64,000 nucleotides of DNA from positions 372,001-436,000 of the forward strand of contig NZ_CP036403.1 in assembly GCF_004322775.1 (NCBI RefSeq). The letters are read 5' to 3'. Below the pieces are notes generated by a model. That model was not told where the DNA came from. It searched no databases and saw nothing but the letters and a program-made list of their open reading frames with translations. This DNA comes from Ornithinimicrobium sufpigmenti. GTDB lineage: Bacteria > Actinomycetota > Actinomycetes > Actinomycetales > Dermatophilaceae. Both the position numbers and the translations under genes were made by a program. Below, piece by piece: positions 17,031 through 26,043 of this stretch; the stretch's first letter is position 1, and the number at the start of each line of letters is the position of its first letter.

Positions 17031-18895
17031 CGCTCGGCCTTGATGTCGGCCAGATGGTGCGTTGTGTCGTTGAGCGGCAGGACGGCGTGCACGATGAGGC
17101 CTTCGTTGGGGGTGCGAGGTGAGATGGTGCACGTGCCGCCGAGCTCGGCGGCGCGTTCCCGCATGGAGGTCCACCCGAGGCCGTCCTTGAGGGATTGTTC
17201 GACGCCGCGCCCGTTGTCGGCGACGGTGAGCTCTAGCGAGCCGTTCACGGCGATGGTGACTCGGCACCGGGACGCCCCGGAGTGCCGGGCGACGTTGGTC
17301 ATGGCCTCGGAGGCGATGCGGTACGCGGCCACCTCGACTGCTGCGGGCAGCGTGGGCAGGGATGGGGGTCCGGCCACCTCGATGGGAAGCTCACCGGAGA
17401 GGGCCGCGGCACGCTGACGGATCGCGCCGAGGAGGCCGACCTCGTCGATCGCGGCGGGGCGCAGGTCGTCGACGAGTCGCCGAACCTCTGCAATGGCGTC
17501 TTTGACCTCTGCGCGGGCCTCGTCGAGGAGGGCGCTGCGTTCGGTGCTGTCGGTGCGGGATCCAGCCGCGTTGAGCATCAGCACGATCGCCGCCAACGAC
17601 GGGCCGATCCCGTCGTGCAGGTCTCGGCGCAGCCGGCGACGTTCCTCCTCGCGGCCGGCGACGATCCGGGACCTGGACTCACGAAGCTGGTCGCCCGCGC
17701 GGCTTGCTTTGACCAGGACCGCGGCGTATCGCGCCAGGTCATCGAGCAACGCCCGGTCGGCAGGTGAGAGTCGCCGACCGGGTGGCACCTCGAGCGCCAG
17801 GTCGCCCAGTCTCTGACCGCGGTGTCGCAGAGGGACCCGGACGACGTGCTCACCGTCGATGGCGTTGTCGGTTTGGACCCACACCTTCTCCACCCGCAGC
17901 GCCTCCGCCACGGCCTCGGTGATGGAGGTGGCGAGCGTCTCGGGCTCAGCGGCCTCGGCGCGTGCGGCCAGCAGCCGCAGTGCCCGATGCGGATCAGATC
18001 GGTAGCCGTAGACGGCGCGTTCGATCCGCTGCCGCAGCCAGGAGTGCGCCGGGGAGACCGCCACCGCGACGACACCCACTGCCAGCAACCCGCCAAGGGT
18101 GCTCGTACCGCCTATTGTCTCGGCGGCCAAGAGCACCACGGCGTACACCACGACCACGCCCACCATCAGGGCTGCATAGGTCAGCGTTCGGCTCAGCACG
18201 ACCTCGATGTCGAAGAGCTGATGACGCAGGATGGCGATCGTGATGACGCTGGGCAACGCGACAGCCACGACGGTCAACGCGGCATAGGTCAGCCAGGCGT
18301 GGTCACCGAGGAGGAAGTGGTTGGTCCAGCCCACCACCAGTCCGAGCGGAACAGCCACAGCCCCCCAGACCAGCCACAGCAGCTGCGTCCGCACAACGCC
18401 GGTGGCGGCGCGCAACCTGGCGCGCACCGCTACCGCGGAGCCGATGAACAGCAGCACCACCAGGGCCAGACCGACCACGCCGAGAACGTCGGCGAGCGGC
18501 TCAGGAAGCGCGCCCAGAGGAGGGTTCTGGCGGGGGTGCTCCTGCCGGAAGCTGTCCGCGTCACCGGCGGCGCCGACCAGGAACAGCACCACGCCGACCA
18601 GTCCGGCGCCCACCCACAGCCGCCAGCGCGCGGAGAGCAGGTGGCCATCTGGCACGAGGTAGGCCACCAACACCAGCCACAGGGAGAGGAAGACCCAGCC
18701 GCCCTGCGCCAGCTGGTCGAGCGCCAGCGCTGTCGTGCCCGTGCCGGTGACCTGCGAGGCACCCAGCAGCAACCCGACCGATGCGCCATGGGCGAGCAGC
18801 AGCCACGCGATCCGAGCCTGGGTACTGCGCAACGCCAGGAGAATCCCCAAAGCGACCGGGACCCCAGCGCCCACCGCAACGGCTGCGTAGACCAT
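17027..18895 (-). CDS. Membrane sensor histidine kinase (NarL-type)
   Basis: 622 aa from ATG 18895. The N-terminal half holds about eight membrane helices and no obvious extracellular domain. A GAF-like segment follows (about residues 330-395). The HisKA_3 phospho-acceptor is RRRLRRDLHDGIGPSLAAI (His near 425). The HATPase domain has EAMTNVARHSGA (N box) and VADNGRGV (G1 box). It is the cognate kinase of the response regulator. A sensor embedded in the membrane suggests response to membrane or cell-envelope stress. Confidence 0.88.
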   Translation of the reverse strand: MVYAAVAVGAGVPVALGILLALRSTQARIAWLLLAHGASVGLLLGASQVTGTGTTALALDQLAQGGWVFLSLWLVLVAYLVPDGHLLSARWRLWVGAGLVGVVLFLVGAAGDADSFRQEHPRQNPPLGALPEPLADVLGVVGLALVVLLFIGSAVAVRARLRAATGVVRTQLLWLVWGAVAVPLGLVVGWTNHFLLGDHAWLTYAALTVVAVALPSVITIAILRHQLFDIEVVLSRTLTYAALMVGVVVVYAVVLLAAETIGGTSTLGGLLAVGVVAVAVSPAHSWLRQRIERAVYGYRSDPHRALRLLAARAEAAEPETLATSITEAVAEALRVEKVWVQTDNAIDGEHVVRVPLRHRGQRLGDLALEVPPGRRLSPADRALLDDLARYAAVLVKASRAGDQLRESRSRIVAGREEERRRLRRDLHDGIGPSLAAIVLMLNAAGSRTDSTERSALLDEARAEVKDAIAEVRRLVDDLRPAAIDEVGLLGAIRQRAAALSGELPIEVAGPPSLPTLPAAVEVAAYRIASEAMTNVARHSGASRCRVTIAVNGSLELTVADNGRGVEQSLKDGLGWTSMRERAAELGGTCTISPRTPNEGLIVHAVLPLNDTTHHLADIKAER

Positions 18896-18937
18896 GTCGC
18901 CATTGTGGCGGCAGCGCCAGCAGCCGTCAGCCTTCCC

Positions 18938-18950
18938 GGGAACTGTTCCC
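18938..18950. promoter_or_regulatory. Palindrome GGGAACTGTTCCC, candidate operator
   Basis: A perfect 13-bp palindrome in the divergent gap between the histidine kinase gene (start 18895) and the membrane-protein gene (start 19056). The position suits autoregulation by the response regulator. A LexA box (GAAC-N4-GTTC) would need a wider spacing, so LexA is less likely. Confidence 0.35.
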
Positions 18951-19055
18951 GACCCGACCGGGACTGCTGCATCATGCGGCTGGGCCAGATCGCGGTGGAA
19001 GGTCGAACCGCCGGTGAGAGCCGCCGGCGGTACACATCGACACAAGGAGCCGGCC

Positions 19056-19718
19056 ATGCCGCGCAACACTTTCGAGAGGTTCCTGCCATACAGCGGCGCT
19101 GTCGCAGGCGTGTGCTGGATCGGCCAGTCAGCGTTGCAGAGGACTACATCCCGTGACGAGCCAGGAGCAGCGACCACCACCGTCATCCGCGACAACCTCG
19201 CGACCAACTACGCCAGCGTGGCATGCCTGGTCCTGATGGGAATGAGCCTGCTGATCTTCGCCACCGCCGTGCGCAACCTGCTGCGCTCAGGCGAACCCAG
19301 CGAGGCGACCTTCTCACACATCGCCTACGGCGGCTGGCTCGTGGTCGTGGCCGGCATCTCGCAGATGGTCACCTGGAACTGGGGTCTGATCAACGGCGCA
19401 GCGGCCGCCGCGGACGATGCGGCACTACAGGCCCTGAGCTACGTCCATTTCTTCGGCTGGGCCGGCATGGGCATCGGCCTGGCCACCGCATTCATCGCGA
19501 CCGGGCTCGGCGGACAGCGCGCGGCTCTCCTGCCGAAGTGGTTCACCATCCCCACCATCGCCTTCGGCGCCCTCGGCGCCCTCGGCACCGCCGGCATCCC
19601 ACCCGGCGGCCTCGTCACCTACCTCCTCCTGCCCCTCTGGCTCATCGCCGCCTCAATCATCATGGCCCGACAGCAACACGCCCACACCCCAACCCAACCC
19701 ATCGACCTCACGACCTAA
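19056..19718 (+). CDS. Multi-spanning membrane protein next to two-component system
   Basis: 220 aa with about six hydrophobic segments; starts MPRNTFERFLPY. AAGGAG lies about 7 bases before ATG 19056. No family is recognised. It is transcribed divergently from the two-component system, which suggests that the system controls it. Confidence 0.6.
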   Translation: MPRNTFERFLPYSGAVAGVCWIGQSALQRTTSRDEPGAATTTVIRDNLATNYASVACLVLMGMSLLIFATAVRNLLRSGEPSEATFSHIAYGGWLVVVAGISQMVTWNWGLINGAAAAADDAALQALSYVHFFGWAGMGIGLATAFIATGLGGQRAALLPKWFTIPTIAFGALGALGTAGIPPGGLVTYLLLPLWLIAASIIMARQQHAHTPTQPIDLTT

Positions 19719-20005
19719 CCCACCACGCGCGACAGGCGGCGGTAAAACGCGGGGGTGTGAACGCGCGACTTGCGGCTACGTGTTTCATTGACGGCAGGAT
19801 CGGGCCCGGCCAGGCTCGGTCTCAGGTGACCGGGGCGGTCGTTCTCTTTGCGGCTGCCCACGCTCTTGGCGTGAGGCTCACAATTGGCGTGCGTCGTCCC
19901 GGTCACCGCCAGGGCTGCGAGAGGCTCAAGAGGGGTATGCCCAGCCGCACGTAGCGGTGCCCTCCCAGCTCGACATCACCGTTGTCCGAGCAAGGGAGCA
20001 CAGCA
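19719..20005 (+). other. Non-coding left flank of IS110 (possible bridge RNA region)
   Basis: No gene of its own is supported in these 287 bases. IS110-group elements carry a structured non-coding end upstream of the recombinase gene that encodes the bridge RNA (established for IS621/IS110). The exact element end cannot be placed from one copy, so the bridge RNA is a position-based inference. Confidence 0.3.
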
Positions 20006-21187
20006 ATGGACGAGCAAGGCGCACGGGTCGTGATCGGGATGGATCCGCACAAACGCAGCGTCACGATCGAGGTCATGACCGCTAGCGAGTCGATCGTGGG
20101 CGGTGGCCGGTTCTCCACCGACGCCGACGGGTACGGTCGGCTGCTGGCCTATGCCCGTCAGTGGCCACAGCGGGTGTGGGCGGTCGAGGGCTGCGCCGGT
20201 ATCGGCAAGCACGTCGCCGACCGGCTCGTCGCCGACGGTGAGGAGGTCGTGGACGTGCCGGCGAAGATGTCGGCGCGGGTGCGGATCTTCGCCACCGGGC
20301 AGGGCCGCAAGACCGACGCGACCGACGCCCACTCCATCGCCCTGGTCGGGGTGCGGATGTCCGGCCTGCGCCCGGTCATCAACGACGAGCAGCTCGAGGT
20401 GTTGCGGATGTGCGTGGACCGGCGCCGCTCCCTGGGCGAGGAGCACACCCGCAAGGTCTGCCAGCTGCACAAGCTCCTGCTTGAGCTCATCCCCGGCGGA
20501 GCCAAGACGTTCCTGTCCGCGGCCCAGGCCAAGGAGCTGCTCAAGAAGGTCCGCCCCACCACACCGGCCGGCAAGGTCCGCAAGGCCCACGCCCTGGAAC
20601 TGACAGCTGACCTGGCCACGATCTACGCGCGGACCAAGGCCGCGGACAAGGAGCTCAAGGCCCTCGTCGCCCACACCGGGTCCTCGCTGATGGATCTGCA
20701 CGGTATCGGGCCCTCCGGCGCCGCACGCCTGCTGGTCGAGGTCGGCGACATCACCCGCTTCCCCGACCGCAACCACTTCGCGTCCTGGACCGGCACCGCC
20801 CCCATCGACGCCTCCTCCGGTGAGCACGTCCGCCACCGCCTCTCCCGCGGCGGGAACCGTCAGATCAACCGGGTGCTGCACGTCATGGCCATCGTCCAGC
20901 TGCGCACCAGGACCACCGAGGGCCGTGCCTACTACGACCGGAAGAAGGCCTCCGGGAAGACGTCGATGGAAGCGCTGCGCTGCCTCAAACGGCGACTGTC
21001 CGACCTTGTCTACAAGCAGATCCTCGACGACCTCGCCGGGCACACGGCGACGGGCCCGGGAGGGCAAAGAGGTAGCGACTCTGACTCCAGCGCGACCGGC
21101 TCACAACCCAACGCCGGCTCTTCGGACAAGCCTCTTCCCGGACCCGCCGCTCCCAAGCCTAGAACCACCCTCCCAGCGGCGTCTTGA
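20006..21187 (+). CDS. IS110-family transposase (DEDD recombinase)
   Basis: 393 aa from ATG 20006. The RuvC-like N-terminal domain carries acidic residues in VIGMDPHKRS (D13), AVEGCAGIG and TDATDAHSIA. The C-terminal Transposase_20 part has LMDLHGIGPSGAARL and a TGTAPIDASSGEHVRH segment with the candidate nucleophilic Ser. The length is normal and nothing is broken, so it is probably active. TTGACA at 21184-21189 at the 3' edge could be an outward -35 box. Confidence 0.92.
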   Translation: MDEQGARVVIGMDPHKRSVTIEVMTASESIVGGGRFSTDADGYGRLLAYARQWPQRVWAVEGCAGIGKHVADRLVADGEEVVDVPAKMSARVRIFATGQGRKTDATDAHSIALVGVRMSGLRPVINDEQLEVLRMCVDRRRSLGEEHTRKVCQLHKLLLELIPGGAKTFLSAAQAKELLKKVRPTTPAGKVRKAHALELTADLATIYARTKAADKELKALVAHTGSSLMDLHGIGPSGAARLLVEVGDITRFPDRNHFASWTGTAPIDASSGEHVRHRLSRGGNRQINRVLHVMAIVQLRTRTTEGRAYYDRKKASGKTSMEALRCLKRRLSDLVYKQILDDLAGHTATGPGGQRGSDSDSSATGSQPNAGSSDKPLPGPAAPKPRTTLPAAS

Positions 21188-21311
21188 CATAGAGGGGTGC
21201 CAGTTGAGTGCGAATGGCACCGGTCGTCTCGATGAAGGCGTGTCGCTCAAAGACCTCGACCATCTTGCAACCAAGGTGTCGAATGCACGAGTGCCTACTC
21301 CGACCTGGGGA

Positions 21312-21596
21312 TCACCGCTTCCTTAGTGCCCCACGCTCCCACCAATCGATTGACGGCCGGTTGCCGATGATAAGGGACACGGTCAGGTCCACCGACCGGC
21401 TGTTGCAGAACTTCCACAGCTCCCTCGCCGCGCGCGAGTACTGGAAGAAGGCTTCGTCGACCGCGAAGGCGTCGAGTTTGCCCGATCGGAAACCGTCTAT
21501 GGCCTCACCGACCCCTTCGACCAATCGGGCCAACTCGGCCTCGTGGTAGGCAGCGACGGCCTCCTGGGCAGTTCGTCGGTCCGCCTCACTCGACAC
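21312..21596 (-). CDS. Small helical protein of unknown function
   Basis: 94 aa from GTG 21596. Acidic and helical, with the pattern AAYHEAELARLVEG, IDGFRSGKLDAFAVD and YSRAARELWKFC. I believe similar small proteins are common in actinobacterial genomes, but no function is known to me. It diverges from the gene at 21724. Confidence 0.5.
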   Translation of the reverse strand: MSSEADRRTAQEAVAAYHEAELARLVEGVGEAIDGFRSGKLDAFAVDEAFFQYSRAARELWKFCNSRSVDLTVSLIIGNRPSIDWWERGALRKR

Positions 21597-21723
21597 GTTT
21601 CAAGGCTACCGTGGATCGCCGACCCAGGCCCAGCGTTGTGGTCCTCGGGCTCGACTCGGCTCGCCGCGAAGTAGGACGCGCCGCAGGCAAGCATCGCTCG
21701 TCGCAGGATGGGAGTATCGCGTC

Positions 21724-22188
21724 ATGCTTCAAATCTCTGAGGATGGCTCCGCGGTGGCTCTGCGCTGGAGCAACGGCGGTCGACATGCCCAAATCGAGCT
21801 CACATCCCCCAAGCTCCGCTATCACGATCCCTCCCCTGCGGGGCTGGCCATCAATGACATGGTCGAGTACACCGTCGCCCTCTCGGGCAACGGATTGTCG
21901 GCAGAGGTGCTCGTACTAAGCCTTGACAAAGCTGGTCATGGCTTACCCGCCTTCATTGAGGAACTAGCCGAGGATTTCCGCGGCTGGGATGGCACCCGTA
22001 TGTGGGAGAACGCCGATCACGACTTCGGCGTCGAGGCTGAGTGGACCACACGCGGGCACGTCGACCTCCGCTGGTGGATCACGCCCAGCATCTACGACAA
22101 GTGGACGGCATCAGTTGTCGTCGAGGTCGAAGCCGGCGCTGAGATGTCGGGTCTCGCTCACGCCCTAGCATCGTTCTTCGCCATCTGA
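21724..22188 (+). CDS. DUF6228-like protein
   Basis: 154 aa. The C-terminal half (FIEELAEDFRGWDGTRMWE, GHVDLRWWITP, VVVEVEAGAEMSGLAHALA) matches my memory of DUF6228, a small actinobacterial family often seen near toxins and immunity genes. No Shine-Dalgarno is obvious at ATG 21724. Together with the preceding minus-strand gene it may form an immunity-type pair; this is a guess. Confidence 0.5.
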   Translation: MLQISEDGSAVALRWSNGGRHAQIELTSPKLRYHDPSPAGLAINDMVEYTVALSGNGLSAEVLVLSLDKAGHGLPAFIEELAEDFRGWDGTRMWENADHDFGVEAEWTTRGHVDLRWWITPSIYDKWTASVVVEVEAGAEMSGLAHALASFFAI

Positions 22189-22330
22189 TCTCCACCTTCC
22201 GAGGGCACGCACACCGCCGGGACCGTCGCACCACGCTGCACGCGGCAGTAGCGTGCGGCCACGCTCAGTGCGGCAGGAGCGGACGCTACCGCGTCCGCAG
22301 TGCGGCATGTCCGGATGAGTCTGGGATGGT

Positions 22331-22858
22331 CTACGAGGCCGTCAGGGGAAGCTCTGGGGTGCTCGGCCGAGGGTCACTGCGCAGGCGTCCATACGTCAGC
22401 ACATCTACGCGCTCACCACCGACGAGGAACTTCTCCCGCTCGATGCCCTCCTGGACGAACCCTGCGGCGCGCGCAACGGCCCCGGAGGCGGGATTGTTGG
22501 CGCGATGCCCCAGCTCGAGACGTTCGATACCTCCGTCGCGCAGCGCCCAGTTGGCCACGGTCGCCGCGGCGCGCTTGGTCAGGCCGCGATGGCGGTGCGA
22601 ATCGTGAGTCCAATACCAGAACCAGCCCAGTCGGTTTTCGTGGTCGACATTGAGCGCCACGACCCCAAGGAGCGAGCCGTCGGCATCCAAGGCGAAGGCG
22701 AAGGGGTTCTCGGAGAGATGCCGCGCATAGGTGGCGGCAGAGGCGAGATCGCGGACGTCACCTTGTCGCGACATGTCCTCCGCCTTGAAGGCTTCGAGGA
22801 TCGCTTCGTCGTCGCTCGGCAGGACGTGGCGGAGCACCGCGGGAGGTCTCGTAGTCAT
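22331..22858 (-). CDS. GNAT-family N-acetyltransferase (RimJ/RimL-like)
   Basis: 175 aa from ATG 22858 (MTTRPPAVLRHV). The acetyl-CoA-binding region is HRHRGLTKRAAATVANWAL and is followed by GIERLELGHRANNPASGAVARAAGF, the typical N-x2-S-x3-A-x3-GF pattern of RimJ/RimL. Substrate unknown; probably an N-terminal amine or a small molecule. Cargo gene. Confidence 0.85.
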   Translation of the reverse strand: MTTRPPAVLRHVLPSDDEAILEAFKAEDMSRQGDVRDLASAATYARHLSENPFAFALDADGSLLGVVALNVDHENRLGWFWYWTHDSHRHRGLTKRAAATVANWALRDGGIERLELGHRANNPASGAVARAAGFVQEGIEREKFLVGGERVDVLTYGRLRSDPRPSTPELPLTAS

Positions 22859-23045
22859 CGGTTCTGAGGTTAACAAGCCCGCGGTCGACACAAGCTCTGC
22901 TCGCGGCAGTTCCGGATGGTTCGGCGGCTGCTACCAGGACGCGGACGCACCGCTCCTTCGTGAGCTGGGGGCGTGGTGCGGCGTTGTGCGGGGCGCGGGG
23001 GTGGGTGCACCATCGAGGGAGACGGTGCAGGGCGGTGGGCGGCTG

Positions 23046-24182
23046 ATGATTCGGGCGTGGATGGCAGTGCTGGTCTCGGGCGTGTTGATTACCGGGTGCT
23101 CATCCGAGGGGCCGGTGACCTCGGACGCGGGTGCCGCAGCGTCGCAGCAGAACCAACCACTGGACTGCGAGGCCCCCCTCAGCGGGGCGAGCACGGCCGG
23201 AACCGCAACCCCGGTGTCTGTGCAAGCCCACCTTGAGAAGGCCACCCGGTCCACGTCCGGGGGCGTGGTGGTCGCGCTCGGCACCGCTCAGGGCGTGTTG
23301 CATTGCGCTGCCGGACGCGCGGACACAGCCGGTGCTCCGCTGAGCACCGACGACGTGTTTCGGATCGCTAGCGTCACCAAGACGTTCACCGCCGTTCTGG
23401 TGATGCAGCTGGTCGAGGAGGGACGCGTGAGCCTTGAGGACCAGGTGACGGACGTGCTGCCCGACCTGACGATGGCGAAGGGCGTGACGGTTCGACAGCT
23501 GCTCAACCATTCCAGCGGCCTGCCAGAGTTTCTCGACACCTCCTTCGAGCAGGCTGTGCGAGAGGACTTCGACCGCAGTTGGACCGCGGCCGAGGTCGTC
23601 GCACAGCTGGACAAGGGGGAGCGCGAGTTCGAACCGCCGGGCGCCCAGCACCGCTACTCCAACACGAATTACCTGGTGGCCGGGATGCTGGTGGAAGAGC
23701 TCACCGGACAATCCTTGTCAGAGGTCCTGCGGGCCCGCATTACCGAGCCGTTAGGCATGAGCCACACGGGGTTGGGGCCGGACCGGCCAGAACCGGTCAC
23801 CGGCTTCGCCCCCGCGCTACCTGGCGGGAACACCGAGGGCTTTTCCTACCGGGCGTTGGAGAGCGCCGCAGGCGCTGCCGGCGGGATGGTCTCTACTGCA
23901 GCGGACCTTGTCACCTTTGCCACCGCCCTGGCCGATGGTCAACTGGTCTCTGCCGAAAGTCTGGCTGAGATGACCGAATTCTCCCTGGCCGAAGACGGGA
24001 TGGGCGTCGGGTTGGGACTCATGCAGGACGAGGGCGGACTGATTCACCACGAAGGGCGGCTCGGCGGGTACGGATCGCTCATGATCCTGTCGTCCCCGAA
24101 CAATGACGTGGTCGTCGTCCTCAGCAACGACATGTACGTCAACGTCGCCGGCCTCGCCGAAGATCTCATGCCCACCTCCTGA
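23046..24182 (+). CDS. Serine beta-lactamase-fold lipoprotein (class C-like / DD-peptidase family)
   Basis: 378 aa. A lipoprotein signal peptide ends in the lipobox LITGC. The beta-lactamase/transpeptidase fold shows SVTK (Ser nucleophile and Lys), YSN (HRYSNTNYLVAGML) and HHEG near the end in place of KTG. Members act as D-aminopeptidases, carboxypeptidases or esterases; resistance to beta-lactams cannot be claimed. Start ATG 23046 was chosen because it gives the signal peptide. Confidence 0.8.
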   Translation: MIRAWMAVLVSGVLITGCSSEGPVTSDAGAAASQQNQPLDCEAPLSGASTAGTATPVSVQAHLEKATRSTSGGVVVALGTAQGVLHCAAGRADTAGAPLSTDDVFRIASVTKTFTAVLVMQLVEEGRVSLEDQVTDVLPDLTMAKGVTVRQLLNHSSGLPEFLDTSFEQAVREDFDRSWTAAEVVAQLDKGEREFEPPGAQHRYSNTNYLVAGMLVEELTGQSLSEVLRARITEPLGMSHTGLGPDRPEPVTGFAPALPGGNTEGFSYRALESAAGAAGGMVSTAADLVTFATALADGQLVSAESLAEMTEFSLAEDGMGVGLGLMQDEGGLIHHEGRLGGYGSLMILSSPNNDVVVVLSNDMYVNVAGLAEDLMPTS

Positions 24183-24260
24183 ATCGCCGGAGAGCGGCAC
24201 TAGCGGATGTTTCCGACGGCCATGTGAAGATTGGCAGCGGGATCTGGTGAGCCGGTTTCC

Positions 24261-25361
24261 TCAAGGTGTGCGTAGGACGCGTACGGGGTCGCGGGTGGCG
24301 GCGTAGAGGGCGGGCGGGACGGCGGCAGTGGCGGCGGCGAGGAGGGCGAGGGTGGCGGTGCCGGTCGTGAAGTCCCAGGGGGGTGTCGCGTCGAGTCGCC
24401 GGGTGAGCAGGATGCCGACGGCCGTGCCGAGGGCGGCGCCCACCGACGCCGGGAGGAGGGTGCGCAGGAGGACGAGGGTGATGATGGTGGTGCGGGTGGC
24501 GCCCAGTGCGCGGCGGCGGCCGAGGTCGGCGCGGCGCACGAGGACGTCGGCCAGGGTGACGATGGCCACGAGTAGCGCGCCGGCGCCGAGGACGCCGAGG
24601 AGCAGGGTGCGGCCGAAGAGGGCGAGGTCGCCGGTGACCTGGTCCTGCAGCTGGGCGAGGGAGACCGGGGAGGTGATGGTCAGCGCGTCCGGGGCGGGTG
24701 GGTCGATGAGCCGCAGCACCTGGGACTGGGTGACCTCGGCGGCGTCCGCGGTGGTGAGGACGACGTGCAGGGCGTCCAGGTCACGTCCCTCGGGTGCGGC
24801 GTACAGGACGCCGGTGGCGTAGTCGCCGAACGGTTCTCTGGGGGTGAAGGAGCCGACGACTGACCAGTCGTCGACGACGGTGGTGGAGGCCTGCGCGACC
24901 CACCCGACGGGGTAGTCCATCCCGAGGCGGTCCATCGCGGTCTGGGTGACGATCGCCTCACCGGGCCCGGGCCAGCGTCCGCCGGTCAGGGTCGCCACCG
25001 TGGACAGGTCGCCGTGTACGCCCCAGGCGGGGACCCGGGTGCCGCCCTGCCCGATGACGCCGTTGACCACGTCGATCGGGATGAGCGTGCCGACGGCGCG
25101 TTCGGCAGTGGACAGGCCGGTGGCCTGGTCGATCACGGTCGGGGACAGCAGGCCCTCGCCGCGGGCGTCGGCGACGACCAGGACGCGGGAGCCGGCCGAG
25201 TCCAACCGGGCCTGCAGCTGCTGCTCGGCGGCTGCGGTGCGCCCGACCGTGGCGATGGTAGCCGCGCACATCGTCGCCACGAGCAGCAGCACCAGGACGG
25301 TGGGCACCTTGGTCGCCCACGCCGTGGCCAGGGCCTCCCGGACCAGCAGCAGCGGCCTCAC
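24261..25361 (-). CDS. ABC exporter permease (FtsX/MacB-like)
   Basis: 366 aa from GTG 25361 with AAGGGGG 9 bases upstream. One N-terminal membrane helix, a large extracytoplasmic domain (about residues 45-220) and three C-terminal helices match a half-size FtsX/MacB permease. RRRALGATRTTI is the usual cytoplasmic coupling motif. It forms an operon with the ATPase and the adaptor upstream. Together they would form a MacAB-type mechanotransmission exporter. Confidence 0.8.
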   Translation of the reverse strand: MRPLLLVREALATAWATKVPTVLVLLLVATMCAATIATVGRTAAAEQQLQARLDSAGSRVLVVADARGEGLLSPTVIDQATGLSTAERAVGTLIPIDVVNGVIGQGGTRVPAWGVHGDLSTVATLTGGRWPGPGEAIVTQTAMDRLGMDYPVGWVAQASTTVVDDWSVVGSFTPREPFGDYATGVLYAAPEGRDLDALHVVLTTADAAEVTQSQVLRLIDPPAPDALTITSPVSLAQLQDQVTGDLALFGRTLLLGVLGAGALLVAIVTLADVLVRRADLGRRRALGATRTTIITLVLLRTLLPASVGAALGTAVGILLTRRLDATPPWDFTTGTATLALLAAATAAVPPALYAATRDPVRVLRTP

Positions 25362-25389
25362 GAACGGCGCCCCCTTCTCGTGGGAGGTG

Positions 25390-26037
25390 TCATAGGGCGA
25401 GGACCTCGTCGGCGTGCTCGAGCACGAACGGGTCGTGCGTGGCCACCACGACCGTGCGGGCGGTGCCGCCGTCGCTGGCGGCGGCCGCTGACAGCGCCGC
25501 CAGGACACCTGTGGCGTTGTCCCGGTCCAGGTTGCCCGTGGGCTCGTCGGCCAGGACGACGGCGGGGTCGGTGACCAGGGCTCTTGCGACCGCGACGCGT
25601 TGGGCCTGCCCGCCGGAGACCTCCCCGGGTCGGTGGTCGGCGCGGGCACCGACGTCGAGCTGGTCCAGCAGCTCCTGCCCCCGCACCCGTGCGGCAGCCA
25701 GGGTCCAACCGGCGTAAAGGGCGGGTTCGAGCACAGAGTCCAGCACCGTGCGGGTGGGGTCAAGGGCGGAGTCCTGAAAGACGAAACCGACCCGGTGCGC
25801 CCGCACCCGTGAACGGGTCGCGTCCGCCGCCGAGGACACGTCCTGGCCGTCGAGGAGGACAGCCCCGCGGGTCGGGGTGAGCATCAGCCCGAGCACGTAC
25901 AACAAGGTCGACTTGCCCCGCCCGGAGGGCCCGGTGACCGCGGTCAACGCGCCCGCGGTGAAGCTGTGCGACAGGCCGTCGAAGAGCTCCTCCCCGCCAC
26001 GGGTGTAGGCAAAGGCCAGGTCACGTACCGCCAGCAC
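25390..26037 (-). CDS. ABC exporter ATPase (MacB/LolD-like)
   Basis: 215 aa from GTG 26037. Walker A GPSGRGKSTLL, signature SGGQAQRVAVARAL, Walker B VVLADEPTGNLD, and H-loop VVVATHDP. The ADEPTGNLD form is typical of LolD/MacB ATPases. It starts 7 bases after the adaptor stop, and the permease follows 28 bases later. Confidence 0.9.
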   Translation of the reverse strand: MLAVRDLAFAYTRGGEELFDGLSHSFTAGALTAVTGPSGRGKSTLLYVLGLMLTPTRGAVLLDGQDVSSAADATRSRVRAHRVGFVFQDSALDPTRTVLDSVLEPALYAGWTLAAARVRGQELLDQLDVGARADHRPGEVSGGQAQRVAVARALVTDPAVVLADEPTGNLDRDNATGVLAALSAAAASDGGTARTVVVATHDPFVLEHADEVLAL

Positions 26038-26043
26038 GCACCC

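Noticed and set aside
23046..24182. Claim of beta-lactam resistance
   Set aside because: The fold has the SxxK and YxN motifs but many family members are esterases or peptidases; sequence alone does not support resistance.
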